Assembly: GCA_015060555.1 (NCBI GenBank)
Contig: SUYG01000014.1
Location: 129,273 to 193,272, forward strand
Origin: Physcousia sp015060555
Lineage (GTDB): Bacteria > Bacteroidota > Bacteroidia > Bacteroidales > Bacteroidaceae
Length of the DNA stretch: 64,000 nt
Direction: 5' to 3'
Positions 43,072 through 52,031 of the stretch are shown piece by piece. The position numbers were made by a program, and so were the translations under genes. How positions within the stretch are numbered: position 1 is the first letter of the stretch; each line of letters opens with the position of its first letter. The notes beneath the pieces are model-generated. The model saw nothing but the letters and a program-made list of their open reading frames with translations. It was not told the DNA's origin and ran no database searches.

Positions 43072-43079
43072 TAATTTTG
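43047..43079 (+). promoter_or_regulatory. Bacteroidetes-type promoter upstream of the kinase island
   Basis: The -33 box TTTG (43047-43050) and the -7 box TAATTTTG (43072-43079) have a 21-base spacer. The nearest gene is 458 bases downstream, so it would give a long leader or a separate RNA. Confidence 0.6.
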
Positions 43080-43085
43080 CACTTG

Positions 43086-43492
43086 ACTCTTGAAGTTTTG
43101 TACCTCTTTAGGCAGCGTGAATGTATTCACAGGGCCAGAATGTCAAGACAGCCTACGCCGAGCGGAAGGTGGTGATGCCAGTGATGGTCAAGCCAGCAGA
43201 AGCGGGTGTTCCCGGGCAACTGGGTTGGGTGGGAATTTGAGTCAGACATACATAAAGGCGTTTACTCAACGCTTCATCACTACGTTCTGAACTTCGAACA
43301 CTTAGAATCCTTGTAGATGATGACGCAATGGTAGATGTCCTCGGGATGTGTTTATACGCATCCCCCTTTTAGGGGGATCTATATATACATATCGGCGTGG
43401 GCTTCGAAGTTGTTTGTCTTTACAAGGTGGCAAGTTCGAAGGCCAAGAACGTGAGATAAGCAACGAGTGCGAATCTCACGCTTTTTTTGTAT
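43086..43492 (+). ncRNA. Candidate structured RNA or long operon leader
   Basis: A promoter (43047-43079) and a hairpin with a run of seven T (CGTGAGAT ... ATCTCACG, about 43450-43487) bracket about 400 bases without a convincing frame. Inside, GGGATG (43343-43348) can pair with CATCCC (43359-43364), or ATCCCCC (43360-43366) with GGGGGAT (43372-43378). The two hairpins exclude each other, as in an attenuator or riboswitch. I could not assign it to a known RNA family; 6S-like RNA is one untested possibility. Confidence 0.4.
43450..43488 (+). terminator. Rho-independent-type terminator before the FHA gene
   Basis: An 8-base-pair stem (CGTGAGAT / ATCTCACG) with a loop of about 14 bases is followed by CTTTTTTT. 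It ends about 50 bases before the ATG at 43537. Confidence 0.7.
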
Positions 43493-43536
43493 GGGTAGAT
43501 TGAAACAAGTTGTTTTATTCACTATACTAAAAAACT

Positions 43537-44322
43537 ATGTCACAAAACAAAACCGTCATTCAAGGCTTAGAGCCGGCAGATGGCACAACAAGGATGGAAC
43601 CAGGGGGCGCACGTCCCAATTTCTATGCGCGTAATGAACGTCCCGCTGCTCGTGGTACTATAGTCCCTGGCATGATGGATGTCAGTATGTCTAGTAGTGC
43701 AGCGGCGTCGGACTCTTCTTCAACTACTCAACAGCCTACGGGGCGTGCATTTCTCTCGGGCAAGCCTGTCGTAGGTTTTTTGTATTCAGTATCCCGTACT
43801 GCGGTTGGCGAGTTCTGGCCTCTGCATGTGGGACAGAACACAATAGGCCAGTCGCCGACATGTGATATTGTTCTTCCTGAAGGAACCGTTTCCGCTGAAC
43901 ATGCGGTATTGGTAGTCCGAAAGATGAAGAAGCCAGAAAAGGTTATCGCTTCTATCAGCGATGCTCGTTCCACCAATGGTACTATGCTGAATGGAGAGAG
44001 CCTTGGTTTCTCTGCTGTTGAATGTAAGAATGGCGACATCCTCACCGTGGGGGATAACTATGAACTCTATTTGATTCTTGTGGATGTTGCAGAACTGGGG
44101 CTTGCAGTCAACGAGAACTTTATCCCCGTTCAAGTGGAGGAGGAAGAAGATGATATGAATGATCCCGGTCCATTCGATCCTGGCATGACCCGTCCTGGTG
44201 ACGATTACCCGGGTTATGCTGGCCCCATTCCGCCAGCTTTTGGTGGTTATTCACCAGCCGGTGGTACCGTAGGTCTGGACGGAACAACACAGCAGAATAA
44301 AGGTGGTACCGTAGGTATGTAA
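43537..44322 (+). CDS. FHA-domain protein with Thr-rich tails
   Basis: The 261-residue protein has an FHA phosphothreonine-binding domain at about residues 90-185 (LHVGQNTIGQSPTCDIVLPE, VSAEHAVLVV, SISDARSTNGTMLNG). The N-terminal 70 residues are disordered, with Thr-containing motifs (TVIQ, GTIVPGM). After an acidic stretch the C-terminus is Pro/Gly-rich and ends with two GGTVG motifs. Such tails could be kinase targets that bind the FHA domain in cis or trans, as in GarA. It is cytoplasmic and the first gene of the island. Confidence 0.85.
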   Translation: MSQNKTVIQGLEPADGTTRMEPGGARPNFYARNERPAARGTIVPGMMDVSMSSSAAASDSSSTTQQPTGRAFLSGKPVVGFLYSVSRTAVGEFWPLHVGQNTIGQSPTCDIVLPEGTVSAEHAVLVVRKMKKPEKVIASISDARSTNGTMLNGESLGFSAVECKNGDILTVGDNYELYLILVDVAELGLAVNENFIPVQVEEEEDDMNDPGPFDPGMTRPGDDYPGYAGPIPPAFGGYSPAGGTVGLDGTTQQNKGGTVGM

Positions 44323-44328
44323 GTATAA

Positions 44329-45687
44329 ATGGCTGTATATAAGATACAGGGAAAGGCCGAACGTCTCAAAGGTATCTTTTATGAGTTTGACTCATCAGAG
44401 GAGCCTTTGGGCATCGGTGGCATGGGCAAGGTGTATAAGGGCCGATGCGTAGATGAGCGCACTGGCAGCACCCGTCTGGTGGCTATCAAGTTTATGTATG
44501 ATGACTTGCCACCACAAGTTATAGAACGTGCTAGGCGCGAGGCTTCTATCCAGATTCGTCATGAGAATTTGGTAGAAATGCTTGGCTTTATCGAAACCGA
44601 GGACACTAATGTAATAGGTGAAAAGAGGAAACACTATCACGTCGTTAGCGAACTATTGGAGGGTGTAATGCTTGATGACCTATTACAAGGAAAGCGACTT
44701 GATCGTAGAGGTCAACCTATGCCTTTTGCTGAGAAGTTATATAATGACTTTCAACGTGACCCATATCATTTTGCTATATATATCATCCGGAACATACTTT
44801 CTGGTTTGACAACGTTGCATGACGTGGGTTATCTCCACCGTGACATCGATCCCACCAATATCATGCTCACGGCAGATGGTCATGTCAAACTCATTGATTT
44901 CGGTATCGCTAAACAAATGCGCTCGCTGACTACCAATGACAAGTCTCTGACCGTATCTGGCGCTTTCATGGGCAAACCAGAGTATGCGGCACCGGAGCTT
45001 GTCCTTGGAGATATTAAGAGCCAAAGTCAAGCCACTGACATCTATGCAGTGGGCATTCTGATGTTTCAGTGTATCGTGGGCCATCCCCCTTTCGAGGGTG
45101 ACCGTCAGGAAGTCCTTCAGATGCAACTTCATAAGCCCTTGCCCTTACACTTGATTCGCAACCGCCACATCCGTAAGATTATCAAGACCGCAACGGAGAA
45201 GTCTCGCCACAAGCGCTTCCATAGCGCATCGGAGTTCCGCGTGGCTCTTGACAACATACCCCTACAGCTAAAAGATGATGTGATAGTGTGGAATAAGAAC
45301 TATTCCATAGCAGCGGCGGTTGCTGCACTTTGCCTCTGTATAGGCGCAGGTGCAGCCGCACTCTGGCCAGATACATCTTCGCCCGAAACTATTCCAACTC
45401 AAGAATCTGTTCCAGCTCAAGTACCTGTCCCAACTCCAGATCCAACTCCTGTTCCAACCCCGGCACCCACTCCTATTCAGTCTTCCATTGACTACAAAGC
45501 ATTGTTCGAAGAAGCGAATCGGATATATACGGACAGGACGACGGACCGCCAGGTTAGCATTGCCAGGGCGCTCCCTATATACGAGCAGGCTTTGGTCGCT
45601 GCCAAAGAAGTTGGTGACGAGGAATATATTCAGAAAATTACTAAACAAATTGACCGACTCAGGGCGCGTTACAAGCAGACAAGATAA
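44329..45687 (+). CDS. Hanks-type Ser/Thr kinase with membrane helix (kinase 1)
   Basis: The kinase domain spans about residues 20-310: glycine loop LGIGGMGKVYKG, the lysine in VAIKFMY, Glu in RREASIQIRHENL, then HRDIDPTNIML, LIDFGIAK and GKPEYAAPEL. The catalytic loop has Asp where most kinases have Lys (HRDID rather than HRDIK). A membrane helix follows (about 324-345), a Pro/Thr-rich linker (PVPTPDPTPVPTPAPTP) and a periplasmic helical domain of about 60 residues. It starts 6 bases after the FHA gene. Kinase 3 at 53557 is its closest relative in the window. Confidence 0.92.
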   Translation: MAVYKIQGKAERLKGIFYEFDSSEEPLGIGGMGKVYKGRCVDERTGSTRLVAIKFMYDDLPPQVIERARREASIQIRHENLVEMLGFIETEDTNVIGEKRKHYHVVSELLEGVMLDDLLQGKRLDRRGQPMPFAEKLYNDFQRDPYHFAIYIIRNILSGLTTLHDVGYLHRDIDPTNIMLTADGHVKLIDFGIAKQMRSLTTNDKSLTVSGAFMGKPEYAAPELVLGDIKSQSQATDIYAVGILMFQCIVGHPPFEGDRQEVLQMQLHKPLPLHLIRNRHIRKIIKTATEKSRHKRFHSASEFRVALDNIPLQLKDDVIVWNKNYSIAAAVAALCLCIGAGAAALWPDTSSPETIPTQESVPAQVPVPTPDPTPVPTPAPTPIQSSIDYKALFEEANRIYTDRTTDRQVSIARALPIYEQALVAAKEVGDEEYIQKITKQIDRLRARYKQTR

Positions 45688-45707
45688 CGAGCGCTCAATC
45701 AGCTACT

Positions 45708-46715
45708 ATGGCACAACAAAGAATGCAGACAGTTGTCCAGCGAAAGAACGATCCTTACCTCTATCTTTACGTGATGGGGGAATGGTACTGCTACAATCCA
45801 ATGGAACCGCCATTGGGCAGTGGCGCTATGGGAGATGTCTATCGCGGATATCGTTGTAAAAACGGCGCTATGATAGCCGTCAAGCGTGTGAAGGATTGCT
45901 ACGCCAATAATAAGATGATTCGGGATCGCGCGCGTCAAGAGGCATCGTTGGCATTCCGGCATCCCAATCTCGTGGAAATGATAGGCTATTGTGAGTATGC
46001 TCCCAACGAAGGTCCGATCTTTATCCTAAGCCACTTTGTTCAGGGCGATAATATAGACAAGTATGTCAAGAGCTTTGGTGATTCTCCGGCACGTGTAGAA
46101 AAGATTTGCAATGCTATCTGCTCAGTGCTGGATGCTTTGGATTATGTCCACTCGCGTGGTGTCATTCATCGTGATATCAAGCCTTCTAACATCATGATAG
46201 AGAATGGCTCCAATGTGCGTCTGATGGACTTGGGTATCGCCCGCATGAATGGTGGTAATAAATTCTCTTCTTTCGGGTTTATAGGCACCCCTGAGTATTC
46301 TGCTCCTGAGCAAATGTTACGCGAGCAGGGTGGAACGACCGTTCAAATTAATGCCACGACAGATATTTATGAACTGGGTATAACGTTCTATGAGCTCTTG
46401 ACAGGCGAGAATCCAATGGCTTGCGCTGCTGAAGCGGAGACATTGACTAAACAGATGAAGGAACCACTCCCTTCGAATCCGAAAATACCCCGCAAGCTGA
46501 TGCATGTGTTGTGGAAGGCTACCGAAAAAGAACAGGCGAAGCGTTACCAAACCGCGCTTGATTTTAAGCGGGCCATACAAGAGGCCCTCTTACCGGAGCC
46601 TCCGTTATCGGAACGAGTGGGTACGTGGATTCAAGCTCATGTCTTAAGCGTCATAGCCATATTCATAACACTTCTTGTGCTTGCTTTTGCTGCGGCATAT
46701 ATTCTGATTTCTTGA
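45708..46715 (+). CDS. Hanks-type Ser/Thr kinase with C-terminal anchor (kinase 2)
   Basis: The 335 residues contain the kinase motifs LGSGAMGDVYRG, AVKRVKD, HRDIKPSNIMI and GTPEYSAPEQ. The DFG motif is LMDLGIAR, a DLG variant, also found in active kinases. Unlike kinases 1 and 3, the normal HRDIK Lys is kept. The last about 28 residues form a single membrane helix (VLSVIAIFITLLVLAFAAAY), so the enzyme is a tail-anchored cytoplasmic kinase. It sits between kinase 1 and a phosphatase. Confidence 0.92.
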   Translation: MAQQRMQTVVQRKNDPYLYLYVMGEWYCYNPMEPPLGSGAMGDVYRGYRCKNGAMIAVKRVKDCYANNKMIRDRARQEASLAFRHPNLVEMIGYCEYAPNEGPIFILSHFVQGDNIDKYVKSFGDSPARVEKICNAICSVLDALDYVHSRGVIHRDIKPSNIMIENGSNVRLMDLGIARMNGGNKFSSFGFIGTPEYSAPEQMLREQGGTTVQINATTDIYELGITFYELLTGENPMACAAEAETLTKQMKEPLPSNPKIPRKLMHVLWKATEKEQAKRYQTALDFKRAIQEALLPEPPLSERVGTWIQAHVLSVIAIFITLLVLAFAAAYILIS

Positions 46716-46725
46716 AATAATATCT

Positions 46726-47772
46726 ATGGAACTAAAACAATTACATAAAGAGAATCAGGAACTGGTTATTGGTTTCGCGGAGTCTCGAGTTGGAGGCCGC
46801 CCGGAGAACCAGGACTCATATGGTGCTAAAGAAACTCGATTGGGTTTCCTTGTCACAGTTTGCGATGGCATGGGAGGAGGACCTGGTGGAAGAACGGCTT
46901 CAACCATCGCCGTTCGGGAAATCATAGAGGGTGTTGAAGAGGCCAGTAAGGAAGAAACTATTCCCAATATTCTTATTAAGGCTGTTCGTCGTGCAAACAT
47001 GGCCATCATCGCTGCTGGTAACGAAACCCCTTCATTAAAGGGTATGGGCTCAACGGCGACAGTTTTACTGATCAATGAACATGCTGCATATATAGCCCAT
47101 GTCGGTGACAGCCGTGTGTACCAATTCCGCGGTCACAAGAAAATCTTTCGCACGTTCGATCACTCTATGGTGTTTGATCTTGTCAAACAGGGTGTTATCA
47201 CAGAGGAACAGGCACGACTTTCGGCGCAGTCAAATATCATAACCCGTGCTCTTGGCATTCAGCCAGATGTTGAAGTTGATGTCGCCGAAGTATCCTATGA
47301 GAAAGGTGACAGATTCATGCTTTGTTCTGATGGCATTCATGGATCGATGCCAGAGGCTGAACTTATTAAAAAAGCAACGAATCGTAAACAGGTTCTCGGT
47401 GCATTGACCGATGATATAGCGACAGCTGTTGACAACAACGGTCGTACGTCTGGCGGCGGGCATGACAACCTGACATTGGCACTAGTTGAAACAAAGAAAA
47501 ACTCTAAACTTAAAAAACCTATGTCAAAGACTAACAAACTTACATTGCTTATTCTGGCATTAGTATGTGTCATCAGTATTTGCTTCAATGTCATCCAATG
47601 CAATGGAAAATCCGCATCAGACAGCACCGCGGCCGAGTTGGAGGCGCTTCGTAGTCAACTGCGGAACGACTCATTGACGCATGTGCAGGACTCATTGAGG
47701 TTGGACTCCTTACAAAAAATGAACCGTGAGTTGATAGGGAAGATTAATAAGGCAAACAAAGCATTAAAATAA
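46726..47772 (+). CDS. PP2C-type Ser/Thr phosphatase, membrane-anchored (phosphatase 1)
   Basis: This metal-dependent phosphatase would reverse the kinases of the island. Metal and catalytic motifs are intact in the first 255 residues: GGRPENQDSYG, VCDGMGGGPGG, GMGSTATV, HVGDSRVY, LCSDGIHG and GGGHDNLTLALVE. A membrane helix (about 271-290) leads to a periplasmic coiled coil of about 55 residues with repeated DSL words (NDSLTHVQDSLRLDSL). It starts 10 bases after kinase 2. Confidence 0.93.
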   Translation: MELKQLHKENQELVIGFAESRVGGRPENQDSYGAKETRLGFLVTVCDGMGGGPGGRTASTIAVREIIEGVEEASKEETIPNILIKAVRRANMAIIAAGNETPSLKGMGSTATVLLINEHAAYIAHVGDSRVYQFRGHKKIFRTFDHSMVFDLVKQGVITEEQARLSAQSNIITRALGIQPDVEVDVAEVSYEKGDRFMLCSDGIHGSMPEAELIKKATNRKQVLGALTDDIATAVDNNGRTSGGGHDNLTLALVETKKNSKLKKPMSKTNKLTLLILALVCVISICFNVIQCNGKSASDSTAAELEALRSQLRNDSLTHVQDSLRLDSLQKMNRELIGKINKANKALK

Positions 47773-47780
47773 ATAAGACT

Positions 47781-48386
47781 ATGAAAGTTTATTCAATTGG
47801 TAGAGAAGTTGGTTGTGACATTGTAATCAACGACCGAACAGATGTCATCAGCCGCCGACATGCAATCCTAAATGTCATGCCCTCGGGCAAGATGACCATT
47901 GTTGATCAGAGCTCTAACGGAACTTATGTCAATGGCATACGTATTTCACCCAATGTACCTGTTCCAGTAACCCGAAAGGACAACATCTCTTTTGCACATG
48001 TTGCCCGACTGGATTGGAATCTGATTCCACGCCCGCAACTTACCTATATCCTTTGGGGCGTCGCCGCTGTCGTAGGCCTCGTTATTCTGTGTGGTGGTGG
48101 TTGGTGGGGATATCAGCAATTCAAGGAACCTGATGTCGTGGTTCCGGATACATCAATCATCAGCCGCCAGGATGCGGAACGTATGATGAGTCAGCGCAGT
48201 GATTCCATCCGCAGGCATATTGAGGACTCGTTGCGTATTGACTCGCTGCGCCGCGATTCCATCAAGAAGGCACAAAAACGAGCCGAGGACAAGAAGAAAA
48301 ACAAAGTGAAAAAAGAGCCGTCGAAAAAGATAAATACAGATGTGAAACCCGCTAAGCCTGCAACACCGAAACGTGTGGGAAGATAA
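47781..48386 (+). CDS. FHA-domain protein with membrane helix and basic tail
   Basis: Residues 1-75 form an FHA domain that begins right at the N-terminus (YSIGREVGCDIVINDRTDVI, SRRHAIL, QSSNGTYVNG). A membrane helix (about 87-110) follows, with a periplasmic part containing a DSLRIDSLRRDSI coiled coil and a Lys-rich end (KKNKVKKEPSKK). The coiled coil resembles that of phosphatase 1. The FHA part would read phosphothreonines on the cytoplasmic side. Confidence 0.9.
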   Translation: MKVYSIGREVGCDIVINDRTDVISRRHAILNVMPSGKMTIVDQSSNGTYVNGIRISPNVPVPVTRKDNISFAHVARLDWNLIPRPQLTYILWGVAAVVGLVILCGGGWWGYQQFKEPDVVVPDTSIISRQDAERMMSQRSDSIRRHIEDSLRIDSLRRDSIKKAQKRAEDKKKNKVKKEPSKKINTDVKPAKPATPKRVGR

Positions 48387-48418
48387 GCTATATTAAAGAA
48401 CCAAAAACATATATTATC

Positions 48419-49987
48419 ATGAGACTTTTGAAAATCGGACGTGAAGCAGGTAATGACATAGTGCTTCACAGTGATAAGGTGAGCTCTCTGCACGCTGAAA
48501 TCACCCTGTTGGATAGCGGAGACATCCAACTCGAAGACAAAAACAGCCGCAATGGTACCTATATCATGAATCAGCGAATCGCGCCGGGAAAGCCTGTGAA
48601 TATACGTCGTGGGGATGCTGTTCGTTTCGCAGATGTGGAATTGCAATGGAGTCAGATCCCAATGCCCGAGGACAATTCGGCCTATAAGGCCATCTACGGA
48701 ATCGGGAGTAACTTTCAAAATGACCTCCAGATTTCAGGTGCCACAGTAAGCCGTTATCATGCAACCATAAAAATAGGGCGTGATAAAAAGGTCTATATCG
48801 TTGATCACAGTAAGAATGGAACGACGGTGAACAGCGTGAAGATTACTCCAAATCAACCTTATCGTATAAAGAAAAGCAGTAAAGTGGTATGCGGTGGCGT
48901 GCCTGTTGATACTAGTCGTATTCCCTGGCCGTCTAATCCGTGGAAATGGGTGGCAGGTATTGCTGCTGCCTTGGTGATAGTCGCAGGTGTAGGTTTCGGT
49001 ATTTACCAACTATCAATATCAAGCAAGAAATATACGGATGGCGAATTGTTTGCCCGTTACAATCATTCGTTAGCAATGATGGTTGGTGTATATCACTACA
49101 ATGTCACTGTCGGCGATATGACGCCACAGATGATGTCGCTTTTTGGCATCCCACAGAAAGTTCTATTAGTAGGGAATAGACCTTTGGATGTCAGTCAGAT
49201 GTCATCAAACGATTTGGTTAATTGGGTTAATGAGCGAACAAAGGACTCTGGTGCATATACTGGTACAGGTTTCTTTATTTCCGAAGATGGAATGGTTATT
49301 ACAAATCTTCATGTCGTAAAACCTTGGCTTTTCTCCAACGCACGAGAAGTCCTTCAAAATGAGATCTCTAAGTCTCTTGCTGAAAAAATCTCTACAATAG
49401 ATGTTGCAAGAACATTCATTAGTGGTTCTGCGACCAATTTGTCCGCTTATATTTCTCAAGTAAAAGTTGAAGGAGAGTTGGATTATATTGCCCTTATACC
49501 TCAAGGTGAGGTCTTTGACCCCAATAACATTATCAAGTGTCGTGTTCTCTCTGCTGGCGAAGAAAAGGAGAAAGACGTGGCTTTGGTGCAGACGATTTCT
49601 ATGAGATTACCGACCTCAAAGTGTTCATTTGTGAATGTGAAGGACTCTATGGATGTAAGTCCTGAAGCCTTAAAGGTGGGCAGCCATATTGTAACTATGG
49701 GTTTTCCATTTGGATTGGATGATGAATGGGAGGTCATCCAGAAGAGAGACAATGAGAAAGGCATACAGGCTGTTAGTAATAATGGAAATATTACTCAGGA
49801 AGCCTCAGAGTTTACCTTCGGATTTAATGCGATGTCATATCATGGTGCTAGCGGTTCTCCTATTTTCAACGATAATGGAATGTTAATAGGCGTGTTAAAC
49901 TCAGGTAATCCCGAAACTCAGGGCTATAACTATGGCGTTCAAGCCAAATATGTAAAAGAACTTTTAGAAAATCCCCATAAAAAGTAG
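48419..49987 (+). CDS. Tandem-FHA, transmembrane, trypsin-like protease
   Basis: FHA 1 (residues about 1-75: LKIGREAGNDIVLHSDKVSS, NSRNGTYIM) and FHA 2 (about 90-165: IYGIGSNFQNDLQI, SRYHATI, SKNGTTVN) are cytoplasmic. A membrane helix (about 177-198) leads to a periplasmic serine protease of the trypsin/DegP type: TNLHVV (His298), KDVALVQ (Asp386) and GASGSPIF (Ser478), a complete triad. This could couple protein phosphorylation inside to proteolysis outside the inner membrane. No PDZ domain is seen. Confidence 0.9.
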   Translation: MRLLKIGREAGNDIVLHSDKVSSLHAEITLLDSGDIQLEDKNSRNGTYIMNQRIAPGKPVNIRRGDAVRFADVELQWSQIPMPEDNSAYKAIYGIGSNFQNDLQISGATVSRYHATIKIGRDKKVYIVDHSKNGTTVNSVKITPNQPYRIKKSSKVVCGGVPVDTSRIPWPSNPWKWVAGIAAALVIVAGVGFGIYQLSISSKKYTDGELFARYNHSLAMMVGVYHYNVTVGDMTPQMMSLFGIPQKVLLVGNRPLDVSQMSSNDLVNWVNERTKDSGAYTGTGFFISEDGMVITNLHVVKPWLFSNAREVLQNEISKSLAEKISTIDVARTFISGSATNLSAYISQVKVEGELDYIALIPQGEVFDPNNIIKCRVLSAGEEKEKDVALVQTISMRLPTSKCSFVNVKDSMDVSPEALKVGSHIVTMGFPFGLDDEWEVIQKRDNEKGIQAVSNNGNITQEASEFTFGFNAMSYHGASGSPIFNDNGMLIGVLNSGNPETQGYNYGVQAKYVKELLENPHKK

Positions 49988-49992
49988 AAATC

Positions 49993-51321
49993 ATGAAAAA
50001 ATTACTTTCCATCCTATTCTTTTCTTTGGCACTCGCTGGAGTAACTAATGCTGTTGAGGTTCAGCGTGTCACTCTGAAGAACGGTTCGGTACTACGTGGA
50101 TATGTACAGCAGGCTTCTAACGGGCAACTGACATTCCGTTCCGACAATGCATTGGTGATGGTTGGCAATATTAAAGTCTCGACTTCTGAACAACAGATGT
50201 CAGTCGCACGCCTTGACTCGGCCTGGATTAAGTGGGCTGAAAAGAATGATGCTTTCGAAGGCGTCGGTGAAGGCCGTACACTTGTGCTGAACACCATATC
50301 CTTCCACAAGGATGCCACCCCAGCAGATTCCGTGGCTGTTGACCCCAAATCCTCCAAGAAAGAAGTCCCTCAAAACTTCATCTATTTCTTGAAGCAAAAA
50401 CAGTCTTTGACCAATGTCCGCGTTTTGGAGGAAGGCGTCAATCTCAAGTATCTGGAACTCACCCCAAATGTTTATACATTCACATGGGATGATGTTGCCG
50501 AGATTCACATTGACCGTCGGCCTAAAACTGCTTTGTCAGGTATTGACTGTCAATATAAGCTACGTTCGGGCGAGACTTTCGAAGGGCAGCAGGCAGGTGA
50601 AACAGCAAACACTCTGAGCCTTTATCTTTCAGGAGGCCGCATGCGATCTTTCAATATCAACGATGTCATCAAATATACTTTCCATGGTATCAATCCCGAT
50701 TTGGATATCTTCGAGCAGAGCCAATTGTTGGATGTCGTGACGACGACTCTTGGCGCTCCTGTTCGCGGCATCATTATCGAGCAGAATTATTCAAGTGATA
50801 AAGATTCTGAGAACTACATTCTTGTTCAGCAAGAGTCTGGAGCAATACAAAGTATTAAGATGTCCGATTACGTGTCAACGATGAAGGAAGAGAATCCCAA
50901 GTTCAAGATGCTCACTGATGTTATCTTAAAGGAGGGAGAGGTACAGGTGAACCGGAAGCCCATGAAATTTGTGAGCGTGAAGGAAGAGAATGATGTTATG
51001 GCGCTGGATAGCCTTCAGATGGACAATGTTATCATCAAGGCTACTGATGGAAATACCCGTATCACAGTAGAGTATCGCAATGCGAGCGCTGCTAACGTAG
51101 AGATGTTCCAGTTGGTGAAGGTCGGCAAGAAGACTGTCAAGAAGAAGGACGTATATAGTTTCAGCTACAAGGATCTTGTTAATGCAGTGGTTCGGCCGAG
51201 GGAGGTCTCAACCAGCATTAACAAAACTACGAAAGCCGAATATGTAGTGACGGGTCAAGGCGTCTATGCGCTTTACGATGCTCGGAAACAGCGGGCTATT
51301 CCTATCATTGTAAGACCATAA
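49993..51321 (+). CDS. Secreted protein with repeated small beta modules, unknown
   Basis: The 442 residues begin with a signal peptide (MKKLLSILFFSLALAGVTNA). At least three similar modules follow: VTLKNGSVLRGYVQ (about 24-65), YKLRSGETFEGQQAG with IKYTF (about 185-230), and APVRGIIIEQ with IQSIKMSDY (about 250-295). They look like short barrels of the kind seen in GW/SM-like folds. The family is not recognised. It begins 5 bases after the protease gene. Confidence 0.75.
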   Translation: MKKLLSILFFSLALAGVTNAVEVQRVTLKNGSVLRGYVQQASNGQLTFRSDNALVMVGNIKVSTSEQQMSVARLDSAWIKWAEKNDAFEGVGEGRTLVLNTISFHKDATPADSVAVDPKSSKKEVPQNFIYFLKQKQSLTNVRVLEEGVNLKYLELTPNVYTFTWDDVAEIHIDRRPKTALSGIDCQYKLRSGETFEGQQAGETANTLSLYLSGGRMRSFNINDVIKYTFHGINPDLDIFEQSQLLDVVTTTLGAPVRGIIIEQNYSSDKDSENYILVQQESGAIQSIKMSDYVSTMKEENPKFKMLTDVILKEGEVQVNRKPMKFVSVKEENDVMALDSLQMDNVIIKATDGNTRITVEYRNASAANVEMFQLVKVGKKTVKKKDVYSFSYKDLVNAVVRPREVSTSINKTTKAEYVVTGQGVYALYDARKQRAIPIIVRP

Positions 51322-51346
51322 TTTACTAAATTATCCCCCATAGATT

Positions 51347-52030
51347 ATGACACTGAGAGAAATCACCATCGGCCGATCTAAGGATTGTGATATCTACCTG
51401 GATCCTCGCTGTCAATATGCCAGTAGCTACCATGCCACTATTTACTATGATGGCACGCAGTTGATGTTCAAAGATACGAGCACCAATGGAACGCTCATCA
51501 ACAATGTAAGTGTCAAGCACCGTGCCGTTCCCATCCGCCATGGAGACATCATCATGTTAGCAGGGAAGTATCAAATCAACTGGAACCAGATTGATGCTTT
51601 TTTCCCCTCCGCTCCCGTCTCCCAGCCAATGGGAGTGAATGTTGCACCTGCGGCATCACCTGCAGCTGCTCCGTCCACCTATGTTGATACGTCCAAGTTC
51701 AGTTGGGCGGCCTTCCTCATGTCTGGTATTTGGGGATTGTTTAACGGCTGTTGGTGGATGTTGCTGGTGAATATCGGCTATTTCATTTTGGCTTTTGTTC
51801 CGATTCTGGGAATCATATCTGGCATTGCCTCTTTAATCACCAATATCTTCTTTGGTATTAACGGAACCCGATGGGCGTGGGAAAATCGCACATGGAGCAG
51901 TCCACAGGCATTTGAACAGACTCAGAGTACATGGAATAAGGTTGCGATTATCCTCTTCCTCGTCGGCATTCTTATGTCAGTCTTGGGCGTGATACTATTC
52001 TTTAGCACTATTCTCGCAGCATTCTCATAG
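51347..52030 (+). CDS. FHA-domain protein with multiple membrane helices
   Basis: Residues 1-85 form an FHA domain (ITIGRSKDCDIYLDPRCQYA, SSYHATIYY, TSTNGTLINN). After a Pro/Ala-rich linker, residues about 118-227 hold three or four membrane helices (FSWAAFLMSGIWGLFNGCWW, then AFVPILGIISGIASLI, then VAIILFLVGILMSVLGVILF), similar to DUF2628-like membrane modules. It would recruit phosphorylated proteins to the inner membrane. It stops one base before the next gene. Confidence 0.85.
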   Translation: MTLREITIGRSKDCDIYLDPRCQYASSYHATIYYDGTQLMFKDTSTNGTLINNVSVKHRAVPIRHGDIIMLAGKYQINWNQIDAFFPSAPVSQPMGVNVAPAASPAAAPSTYVDTSKFSWAAFLMSGIWGLFNGCWWMLLVNIGYFILAFVPILGIISGIASLITNIFFGINGTRWAWENRTWSSPQAFEQTQSTWNKVAIILFLVGILMSVLGVILFFSTILAAFS

Positions 52031-52031
52031 C

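Noticed and set aside
43090..43290. 66-codon plus-strand frame in the leader region
   Set aside because: No start signal, unusual composition and no family resemblance; it lies inside the candidate RNA.
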